The notes under the pieces: model-generated
Database searches by the model: none
Told to the model about the DNA's origin: nothing
What the model saw: only the letters and a program-made list of their open reading frames with translations
Shown: positions 1 through 5,380 of the stretch, piece by piece
How positions within the stretch are numbered: position 1 is the first letter of the stretch
Layout: every line of letters begins with the position of its first letter
Assembly: GCA_947628635.1 (NCBI GenBank)
Contig: CANRAX010000011.1
Coordinates: 1 to 19,342, forward strand
Origin: an uncultured Bacilli bacterium
GTDB taxonomy: Bacteria > Bacillota_I > Bacilli_A > RF39 > UBA660
Length of the DNA stretch: 19,342 nt
Direction of reading: 5' to 3'
Position numbers and translations under genes: made by a program

Positions 1-7
1 CGCTCCA
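1..7 (+). tRNA. 3' end of a tRNA, probably tRNA-Gly (partial)
   Basis: The window opens with CGCTCCA. This matches the 3' acceptor strand of many bacterial tRNA-Gly genes, which pair a 5' GCG with a 3' CGC, have a U discriminator and encode CCA. An intrinsic terminator follows 11 bases later, as expected at the end of a tRNA gene or operon. Only seven bases are visible, so the identity is an inference. tRNA-Cys also has a U discriminator and is an alternative. Confidence 0.4.
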
Positions 8-18
8 TTGTGATAATT

Positions 19-45
19 ACTCACACCTCTCGTGTGAGTTTTTTT
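19..45 (+). terminator. Intrinsic terminator after the leading tRNA/operon
   Basis: A perfect 8-bp stem (ACTCACAC at 19-26, GTGTGAGT at 32-39) with a five-base loop runs straight into a T tract at 39-45. It would end transcription entering from the left and insulate the JAMM gene, which has its own promoter downstream. Confidence 0.9.
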
Positions 46-89
46 GATTAGAATTTTTTGTCAAAATAAAATCATTTTGGCTTTATTTT

Positions 90-118
90 TTGACAATACT
101 ATCTAAAGATGGTACAAT
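90..118 (+). promoter_or_regulatory. Sigma-A promoter of the JAMM gene
   Basis: A consensus -35 TTGACA at 90-95 is followed by exactly 17 bases and TACAAT at 113-118. Transcription should start near base 125. This rules out the ATG at 109, which lies inside the promoter, as a translation start. Confidence 0.85.
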
Positions 119-144
119 ACTCTCTCAGAAAGAGGGCAGATAAT

Positions 145-780
145 ATGGCAACAGATGTATTAAGTGGTGCCACAAACCAATTTGAATTTAAAGAACTTCC
201 AAATTCAAAAATAATTTTATCAGAAAAATGTTTCGCAAGATTATCTGGTAATATAAATTTATGTGCATTTAGTGGAAAGCAAGAATTAGAATATGGAACT
301 TTTCTATACGGAAAGGAAATAAATACTAATATTATCTACTTTGATATTCCAAGCAACTTTGATAATTATACACCATCATATAGAGAGTTTAGTGTTAATA
401 CACCAGAAATGTTAGAGGAAAAAGACAAAGCTATTAATGGCAATAAATATGATTGTCTAGCGCATGTTCATACTCATCCATTTATTGGTGGGACATGTCA
501 ATTTTTTTCAAATCAAGATTTAAGCGTATTAAAAACTTTACAATTACACCACCAACCAGATGACGGAAGGAAAAAATATTTTTTTGCTGGATTATTAACA
601 GTATCTCCTGAAAATATTTTTGAAAATGATGAAATTAGTTTTGTATTTTACGATGAAAATAAAAATGATTGGTATAAGATTACAAACATAACAGTTCTTA
701 CTAATAATCAAGAAATACCATTGAATAAAAAGAGCAATAGATCTGTAATGCAGCTAGACAATGGCAAGATTAGAAAATAG
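145..780 (+). CDS. JAMM/MPN+ (JAB-type) metalloprotein, possible isopeptidase
   Basis: This 211-residue protein carries the zinc-binding signature of JAMM/MPN+ metalloproteases. Glu49 sits in an EYGTFLYGK strand that matches the usual E-x-x-G-x-L-x-G element. His109 and His111 lie in HVHTHP, followed by Ser122 and Asp125 (SNQD). Family members cleave isopeptide or peptide bonds after ubiquitin-like or sulfur-carrier proteins. No E1, E2 or ubiquitin-like gene is visible nearby, so the substrate is unknown. The linker between the second His and the Ser is ten residues instead of the usual seven. I chose ATG 145 over ATG 109 because the promoter overlaps 109 and GAAAGAGGG at 128-136 is a well-placed ribosome binding site. 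The downstream flank holds phage-like remnants, so it may belong to an accessory island. Confidence 0.8.
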   Translation: MATDVLSGATNQFEFKELPNSKIILSEKCFARLSGNINLCAFSGKQELEYGTFLYGKEINTNIIYFDIPSNFDNYTPSYREFSVNTPEMLEEKDKAINGNKYDCLAHVHTHPFIGGTCQFFSNQDLSVLKTLQLHHQPDDGRKKYFFAGLLTVSPENIFENDEISFVFYDENKNDWYKITNITVLTNNQEIPLNKKSNRSVMQLDNGKIRK

Positions 781-924
781 TTATAAGTGAAAATTGTAAA
801 TATCTCCTATAATAGCTCCATTTGGAAATTTGTCTGAACCTTTATAAATTAGGACTTAAATATATAAAATATCAAAAAAGTTGGTAGTTTTCTAGTGTTT
901 AATTTAAAGTAAGAATAAGTTTAT
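781..924. other. Gene-free gap after the JAMM gene
   Basis: I see no terminator hairpin, promoter or convincing reading frame in this AT-rich stretch between the JAMM gene and the small ORF at 925. Confidence 0.5.
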
Positions 925-1068
925 ATGGTAAATATTATAAAAACTAAAATAGAATTTGATAATAATTTAAAGAAAAGAATTGAATTTATATGTAATATTT
1001 ATAATGTAGCACCAAACATTAATAAAAAAATTAAACTATTAGAATTAGAAGATTACATAAAAATGTGA
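925..1068 (+). CDS. Small hypothetical protein, 47 residues
   Basis: This short frame runs from ATG 925 to TGA 1066-1068 and encodes a lysine-, isoleucine- and asparagine-rich peptide with likely helices (LKKRIEFICNIYNVAP; INKKIKLLELEDYIKM). I do not recognise it. The only candidate ribosome binding site (AAAGTAAG about 12 bases upstream) is weak, and no promoter is evident. It precedes a phage-type regulator remnant in the same orientation. It could be a small accessory protein of the same element, a leftover fragment, or a chance ORF in AT-rich DNA. Confidence 0.25.
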   Translation: MVNIIKTKIEFDNNLKKRIEFICNIYNVAPNINKKIKLLELEDYIKM

Positions 1069-1095
1069 CTCAATATTTGTTTTAAAGCAACAGTA

Positions 1096-1124
1096 TTGAC
1101 TTCCTCCATTAAAAATTTTATTAT
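1096..1124 (+). promoter_or_regulatory. Candidate promoter of the ArpU/RinA-like regulator
   Basis: TTGACT at 1096-1101 is followed by 17 bases and TATTAT at 1119-1124, giving a predicted start near 1131. It lies about 110 bases ahead of the ribosome binding site GAAGGA (1225-1230) that serves ATG 1243. Confidence 0.4.
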
Positions 1125-1242
1125 ATAGAGCAAATATTGATGGAATTTGTCTGATGAAAACATTATACAAACATCTACTAATTTTTAATCATAAGATTTT
1201 ATAGGCTTTTAAAAGTCTCTTTTTGAAGGATGGAATAAAAAA

Positions 1243-1757
1243 ATGATATTGTCACATTAAATGAACTAATTAATATAGAAGAAACTATAAAAGATAATAT
1301 TCAAAAAAACTGCGAAAAAAATGAGTTATTATCTGAAATATTTTTTAATCAATACGATATTATTGAAGAAAAAGAAAAATTAAAAATTTTATTTTCACAA
1401 TTTAATGCTTCAAAATATCTATATGATTTTGCTATTGAAAATAGTATATCCTATAATTCTAGTTATGAATTTCAAGATAGTTTTACTCAAAAGCTTACAG
1501 CAAGTAAAGTTGAAAATACCGTTGAAAGAAATTTAGATAAAAAAATATTAATAACAAACATTTATAATACAATATTAAAATTAAGCTATAAATTAACAGC
1601 TTCTGAAGGCTCTTATTTAATTAATACTTTTATACATCATATTTCAGAAGATAAAATTGCAGAAAACATTGGTATTTCAAAAACATATCTACAAAAAATA
1701 AAAAAGAGTTGTATTATCAAAATGTGGGTAGATTTACAAATTTATTGTGATAAATAG
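1243..1757 (+). pseudogene. ArpU/RinA-like phage transcription regulator, start region frameshifted
   Basis: A reading frame open from 1239 to TAG 1755-1757 (about 170 codons) has the character of a real protein. An acidic helical N-terminal half leads to a sigma-70 region 4-like helix-turn-helix (SEDKIAENIGISKTYLQK) near the C-terminus. The segment ASKVENTVERNLDKK resembles the linker of ArpU/RinA-type phage late regulators. No ATG, GTG or TTG occurs in this frame until a Met close to the C-terminus. A good ribosome binding site (GAAGGA, 1225-1230) is correctly placed for ATG 1243, but that ATG reads only MILSH before TAA. A one-base loss just after the start would explain this, and it sits next to an A7 run (1237-1243). 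Alternatives are a sequencing error, an ATT start at 1248, or programmed slippage. The phage-type regulator supports a decayed mobile element here. Confidence 0.6.
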
Positions 1758-1851
1758 GTGATTATTTAAAAAAACAACTCTCTATAAGAGTATACTGTTC
1801 TCATCAAAGATTTATAAACTAGATGATATAAAAATCGACGTTAAGTCAAAT

Positions 1852-1880
1852 TTTACAATCAGTATAATACCTGATATAAT
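1852..1880 (+). promoter_or_regulatory. Sigma-A promoter of the 182-residue orphan gene
   Basis: TTTACA at 1852-1857, a 17-base spacer, and a perfect TATAAT at 1875-1880. The predicted start near 1887 gives a leader of about 30 bases before the ATG at 1919. Confidence 0.75.
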
Positions 1881-1918
1881 ATTTTCAAGATAAAAATATT
1901 TTAAGGATGTTGATTAAT

Positions 1919-2467
1919 ATGAATAAATATGTAAAAGTAATGTTTGAAAACAAAGGTGCTGATTTTGAATATAAGATAGATGATGTAAATATTGCAACTA
2001 AATGGAATCCAAAAGCTGATAAAGGTAGAGATTTTGGAGGATTTAATTATACAACAGAAGATTGCATATTAAGATGGTTACATCGTGGCAATACAATTTA
2101 TGATGTTGAAGTTCCAAATGACGCAGAAAATATTAAATTAGAAGGAGCAACAACAATATATAGAACAAATAAAATAATAGTTAGAAATCCTAAAAAAATA
2201 GATGATGATTTAGCATTTCATTTTTACAAAATATCTAATATTCCAGAAAAATCTTATTATAAATCATTGGGCGTTGTTTCAATAATGAATTATAGAAAAA
2301 CGGCTCTTGAAATTTTAAAAGATAAGGTAAATAAAGATAATATAGATGAAGTATTAGAAGAGTGGAACAATTTTATAAATCATGATGGAAAGAATGATAG
2401 AAAAAATCTAAATGAGACTGTTAACTTAATACAAGAACTATTAAATAAAATAAAAGCAGATTTATGA
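1919..2467 (+). CDS. Uncharacterised soluble protein, 182 residues
   Basis: I cannot assign a function. The protein has no signal peptide or membrane segment. The N-terminal half holds a compact block rich in aromatic and glycine residues (GRDFGGFNYTTEDCILRWL, then GNTIYDVEVP and YRTNKIIVRNP). The C-terminal third is charged and helical. The Asn- and Gly-rich block followed by a Trp-containing helix vaguely recalls the GFYxTxD region of small ADP-ribosyltransferase-like domains, but I see no proper catalytic signature and do not propose that activity. I prefer ATG 1919 to ATG 1907 because the Shine-Dalgarno AAGGA (1903-1907) overlaps the earlier codon. The gene is monocistronic, with its own consensus promoter and a strong downstream hairpin. 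It sits between decayed genes, yet its frame is intact, suggesting it is maintained. Confidence 0.75.
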   Translation: MNKYVKVMFENKGADFEYKIDDVNIATKWNPKADKGRDFGGFNYTTEDCILRWLHRGNTIYDVEVPNDAENIKLEGATTIYRTNKIIVRNPKKIDDDLAFHFYKISNIPEKSYYKSLGVVSIMNYRKTALEILKDKVNKDNIDEVLEEWNNFINHDGKNDRKNLNETVNLIQELLNKIKADL

Positions 2468-2600
2468 ATCAGGAGTCTTGTGATAAATAGTATCTAACAA
2501 ATTTGCTAACAAACTTTTGCATATTTCTTAAATTTTTTGATCACTTATACGTTTAGTTATAGAAAATTCTATTTTTAAATCTTTTGCTGAGATATCAATT
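2462..2600 (-). pseudogene. Decayed minus-strand ORF of unknown function
   Basis: Read on the minus strand, 2600 to 2462 gives DISAKDLKIEFSITKRIS, a few more codons to an in-frame TAA (2528-2530), then EICKSLLANLLDTIYHKTP before a final TAA. The composition is protein-like, with no other stop over about 45 codons. There is no start codon or ribosome binding site, and the end overlaps the stop of the convergent 182-residue gene. It is probably the C-terminal remnant of a lost gene. A chance frame is possible. Confidence 0.25.
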
Positions 2601-2623
2601 TAATACAAAAAATTGCGCAATAG

Positions 2624-2664
2624 AAAAGGATGATATTGAGTTTTAATAAAATATCATCCTTTTT
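2624..2664. terminator. Strong bidirectional terminator
   Basis: AAAAGGATGATAT (2624-2636) and ATATCATCCTTTT (2651-2663) form a perfect 13-bp stem around a 14-base loop, A-rich on the 5' arm and T-rich on the 3' arm. It therefore works in both directions, ending the 182-residue gene from the left and minus-strand transcripts from the HAD/Nudix side. Confidence 0.85.
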
Positions 2665-2704
2665 AATTTACAATGATTTATTATTTAAAGATTTTTTTAT
2701 ATAT

Positions 2705-2900
2705 TTATATTAAATCAGAATTATTTTGATTAACAGGAAGATTATCTAAATCAAAAAATTTCATTTCTTTAGATTCAATATTCCATTTTAATTCACCCGA
2801 ATAATTTTTAACACAATAAAGTACTGTATTATTAATAAACTACATTACCATTAGGATATTCGTTTCTTCTGCTTTTTCCTGAAACTATTGCTTTAATTCA
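2705..2900 (-). pseudogene. Nudix hydrolase remnant (C-terminal half, frameshifted)
   Basis: On the minus strand, bases 2897-2835 read VSGKSRRNEYPNGNVVY and then hit a stop. The neighbouring frame, from about 2836 down to the TAA at 2705-2707, continues NTVLYCVKNYSGELKWNIE, then SKEMKFFDLDNLP. Together these match the C-terminal half of a common Nudix subfamily, in which a GKD/SRR-YPNGD-VY segment leads into a YSGEL strand and a K-FF-LDELP ending. The fragment has lost the Nudix box itself (GX5EX7REUXEEXGU), its N-terminus and any start codon. At least one frameshift lies near 2836-2840. It is non-functional and lies just downstream of the HAD phosphatase gene on the same strand. Confidence 0.7.
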
Positions 2901-3044
2901 AAATTATTTTTATCATAATTATAATGCATACATCTACATTCATCTATAATTTTATGATGAAAATGCATAAAGATGATAAATTATTATTAGAAATTGATTA
3001 TTATAAGCTGTTTGATTTCTTGTTATTGCATTTCATTAATTTTT

Positions 3045-3680
3045 TTATGATTTTTTTCGTTCTATTTTATTTATAAGAAAAGGCAAAAATATAATTTTTT
3101 TAATATTATATGCAGTAGCTATATTTTTATCAATTCCATATCTTGCATGAATAAAGATTACATTTGCCTCATTTGAAGCTTCCAAATCTTTTCTAGTATC
3201 ACCAACATAATAGCCAAACATTTGAGCATTTCTTTTAAGCATTAATTTTATAGCCTCACCTTTTGTAATATTATAACTTGCAGCACCTATGTAATCCTTA
3301 AAATATTGCCTTAAATTTGATGTCTCAAGAAATATTTTAGCGTATTCATCATTATTATTAGTAACAATTCCCAAAGGATATTTTTGACTTAATTTTTTTA
3401 TAGTTTTTTTCATTCCAAAATAAAATTTAGTTTTTCCTGCTTTTAATAATTTCATTGTCTCATTATTTATTTGATTTAATATTTCTTCTCTTTTTTTCTT
3501 TTCAAGATTTGGCATGTAATGTTCAGCATTTTCATCAAATGATAAACCCATACCTGTTTTTACAGTATTCTTACTTATTTTATTTATATCATTAATATTA
3601 GATGTAACATTAATTGTAGCTTGATAAGTAGCTTTTATTGTGTCCCATAATGTCCCATCTAAATCAAATATTATTATCAT
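3045..3680 (-). CDS. HAD-superfamily phosphatase (phosphoglycolate phosphatase-like)
   Basis: This 211-residue cytoplasmic enzyme should hydrolyse a small phosphomonoester through an aspartyl-phosphate. All four HAD motifs are present: Asp6 and Asp8 in FDLDGTLWD (nucleophile and acid/base), Thr107 in GIVTNNND (motif II), Lys140 in the TKGEA helix (motif III), and Gly160-Asp161 with Asp165 in YVGDTRKDLEA (Mg2+ binding). Length and the helical cap between motifs I and II fit the Gph/PgmB-like C1-cap group. The substrate cannot be read from sequence. I chose ATG 3680, which starts directly before the catalytic strand. The GTG at 3692 would lie only two bases from the ribosome binding site AAGGA. 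The gene is single and divergent from the GNAT gene across about 380 bases. Confidence 0.85.
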   Translation of the reverse strand: MIIIFDLDGTLWDTIKATYQATINVTSNINDINKISKNTVKTGMGLSFDENAEHYMPNLEKKKREEILNQINNETMKLLKAGKTKFYFGMKKTIKKLSQKYPLGIVTNNNDEYAKIFLETSNLRQYFKDYIGAASYNITKGEAIKLMLKRNAQMFGYYVGDTRKDLEASNEANVIFIHARYGIDKNIATAYNIKKIIFLPFLINKIERKKS

Positions 3681-4061
3681 AATTAAACCCACTTTCCTTA
3701 GTATAAATCTCCAACAAAGAATTATTTTTTATATTAATGAAATTTTGAATTTTACTATAATAAGCATGAATTTTTTTAAAATTTAGCAAACAATCTCAAA
3801 CTTTAAGTAAAAAATTATTGTTTCATCTTTTAAATTATTTAAATTTTGATTTAGTGTAATTCTTTCTCCCAATCAGTATCTTACATCAAATTTCTACAAA
3901 CATTTTAACATATAATTTCAAATTTTTAGAGACTATAAGAAAAATTTGTGGAAATACATTAAAAAATTAGATAGCTTTTCTCTAACAATTTATTACTAAT
4001 GAATTTTTAAAATATGTTAAAATATTATTATAGAAAATAAAAATGAAAGTGAGTGACTAAA
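3681..4061. other. Divergent intergenic region between HAD and GNAT genes
   Basis: These roughly 380 AT-rich bases must hold the 5' regions of both divergent genes. Ribosome binding sites are visible at each edge (AAGGA before the HAD gene on the minus strand, GAAAGTGAG before the GNAT gene), but no promoter pair of convincing quality stands out. I found no intact coding frame, RNA gene or clear hairpin. Confidence 0.5.
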
Positions 4062-4529
4062 ATGGATATTTTTTTAGAAAAAGTAGCAATTGATTGCAAA
4101 GACACTTTATACAGATTATTACAATATTCACTTTTTGAAGAAAGTGGAAATGATTTAAATGAGATGAATGATAACGCCATATTTGAATACAAATATTTTG
4201 AGAGATATTTTACAGATGACGATAGAGATGCTTATTTTATAAAAGAGCAAAACACTAATAAATTGCTAGGATTTGCTATGGTAAATACTTATATGCAAAT
4301 TTTTGATAATGGACACAGTATAGCCGAATATATGGTTATTCCAAAATATAGAAGAAATAAAATTGGTAAAAGAGTTGCCATAGAATTATTTAATAAATAT
4401 AAGGGTAATTGGGAAATAAAGCCATCATTTAATAGTAATAAAGCATATTTATTTTGGAAAAATGTAGTCGAAGATTACACCCATAACAATTTTGAATTTA
4501 CAAATGGAATATTTACTTTTACTAATTAA
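4062..4529 (+). CDS. GNAT-family acetyltransferase
   Basis: This 155-residue protein has the core of the GNAT fold. A beta-strand with LLGFAMV (68-74) is followed by IAEYMVIPKYRRNKIGKRVA (87-106). That segment includes strand beta-4 and the acetyl-CoA pyrophosphate loop, with the R-R-x-x-x-I-G-K form of the Q/R-x-x-G-x-G/A motif. Next come a helix with ELFNKY and a late NSNKAYLFWKNVV helix typical of the C-terminal half. The acceptor substrate is unknown; size and layout resemble the COG5628-like predicted acetyltransferases. ATG 4062 is preferred to GTG 4053 because the ribosome binding site GAAAGTGAG covers 4045-4053. It is convergent with the ASCH gene, with about 20 bases between the stops. 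Confidence 0.8.
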   Translation: MDIFLEKVAIDCKDTLYRLLQYSLFEESGNDLNEMNDNAIFEYKYFERYFTDDDRDAYFIKEQNTNKLLGFAMVNTYMQIFDNGHSIAEYMVIPKYRRNKIGKRVAIELFNKYKGNWEIKPSFNSNKAYLFWKNVVEDYTHNNFEFTNGIFTFTN

Positions 4530-4550
4530 AAAAAATTATTAACTATTTTC

Positions 4551-4913
4551 TCAAAAAAATTTTTCTAGCACCTCAAACACTTCAAATATTACTTTTGTGT
4601 TATCATTAAAATTTGGAATTATAGTTTTAAAATATTCAATATGAGATTTTTTCCATTCTTCATAAGTCCCTTCCCCTTCAAGAGAAGATAATTCTTCATT
4701 AATATTTTTGAATTCAGTAATTATTACTTTTTTTGTTTTAGTTAAACAAGCTTTTTTTTCATTATCAAAAATTAGTATTGATTCTTCACCTATAATTGGA
4801 ATATCATCTTCATCATATAACGAAGTTGTAGCAGTCTTTTTACCAGATAATACTAAGTTTACTAATTTATCATTGTCAATTCCAAAATGCCATGTTTTAA
4901 GCTTATCTTTCAT
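4551..4913 (-). CDS. ASCH-domain protein
   Basis: This 120-residue protein matches the ASCH fold, a PUA-like beta-barrel predicted to bind RNA or nucleosides. The conserved LVLSGKKTATTSLY block (20-33) includes the GKK-T-T motif that marks ASCH proteins. It is followed by the IGEESILIFD strand and a C-terminal EEWKKSHIEYF helix and beta-strand (VIFEVFEVLEKF). Some ASCH proteins are amidohydrolases acting on modified cytidines and others sit near RNA-modification genes; the role here is not determinable. I start at ATG 4913. Upstream frame extension reaches a GTG at 5072, but that segment overlaps a likely promoter and has no domain content. GGA nine bases before ATG 4913 is a modest ribosome binding site. 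Confidence 0.8.
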   Translation of the reverse strand: MKDKLKTWHFGIDNDKLVNLVLSGKKTATTSLYDEDDIPIIGEESILIFDNEKKACLTKTKKVIITEFKNINEELSSLEGEGTYEEWKKSHIEYFKTIIPNFNDNTKVIFEVFEVLEKFF

Positions 4914-5019
4914 TTTAACACATCCATTTCCAATAAAAATTTTAGCCAAAATATTATTTTGCCCAAGCATATAAGAAGTTTTGTTATTAAAATTTATATA
5001 TAATGTAAAAATGATTTTT

Positions 5020-5048
5020 ATGATATGTAGATTATATGTTAGTTTCAA
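5020..5048 (-). promoter_or_regulatory. Candidate promoter of the ASCH gene
   Basis: On the minus strand, TTGAAA (5048-5043) is separated by 17 bases from TATCAT (5025-5020). The predicted start near 5012 leaves a leader of about 100 bases before ATG 4913 and supports the shorter protein start. Confidence 0.4.
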
Positions 5049-5129
5049 AAAAAAAGTTATTTCCTTACACACTTGCTACTGGCAATTGTCAATATCATAT
5101 CACATTTAATATATCATATTAAATAGTTA

Positions 5130-5181
5130 AAGAAAACAGAAATTGGTTAATTACAAAATGCTTTCAAATTTCTGTTTTCTT
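5130..5181. repeat. Perfect 15-bp inverted repeat, possible bidirectional terminator
   Basis: AAGAAAACAGAAATT (5130-5144) and AATTTCTGTTTTCTT (5167-5181) are exact reverse complements around a 22-base loop. The T-rich 3' arm resembles terminators whose T tract is built into the stem. It lies in the gap of about 470 bases between the ASCH start and the giant protease stop. The protease already has its own terminator, so this may serve as a back-up, or it may have ended a now-lost plus-strand gene. I see no intact gene in the rest of this gap. Confidence 0.5.
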
Positions 5182-5340
5182 AATTTACTCTTTTAGAATT
5201 CAATGGATGAATTTATTAAATGGTATAAACTAAATTATATAAATGAGAAAAAATTGGTGAATTTTGGATAGAAAATCCGAAATAGATATCCGAGTTTAAA
5301 TAATTGGTACTTTGTACTTTAATCAGCTTAAAAAGCACAT

Positions 5341-5371
5341 AAAAACTACGACTTTACAAAAATCGTAGTTT
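5341..5371 (-). terminator. Intrinsic terminator of the giant protease gene
   Basis: On the minus strand a 9-bp stem (AAACTACGA / TCGTAGTTT, 5371-5363 and 5351-5343) with an 11-base loop is followed directly by a T run. It begins ten bases after the protease stop codon at 5381-5383. Confidence 0.85.
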
Positions 5372-5380
5372 ATACAAATA

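Noticed and set aside
109..144. N-terminal extension of the JAMM protein from ATG 109
   Set aside because: The codon lies inside the -35/-10 spacer of a consensus promoter and lacks a ribosome binding site; ATG 145 has both right.
1203..1218. Inverted repeat AGGCTTTTAAAAGTCT followed by a short T run, between promoter and ribosome binding site of the ArpU-like gene
   Set aside because: Low-GC stem with almost no loop; too weak to call as a terminator or attenuator.
145..2467. A CBASS- or Bil-like ubiquitin-conjugation defence system around the JAMM gene
   Set aside because: No E1, E2, ubiquitin-like, nucleotidyltransferase or effector gene is visible within the window.
2920..3076. Plus-strand 52-codon frame beginning MHTSTFIYNF
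   Set aside because: No ribosome binding site, and its 3' end overlaps the antisense of the HAD gene; likely chance in AT-rich DNA.
4708..4974. Plus-strand 88-codon frame opposite the ASCH gene
   Set aside because: Shadow frame; the minus strand encodes a recognisable ASCH domain. The same reasoning removes plus-strand frames inside the giant protease (11690-11878, 14343-14561, 14565-14783) and at 18847-19071 inside the DUF5305 gene.
5203..5330. Plus-strand Trp-rich fragments (MDEFIKWYKLNYINEK, then YPSLNNWYFVL in another frame)
   Set aside because: Composition hints at an old coding remnant, but stops and frame changes every 20-25 codons and no family match I can recognise make it unsupported.
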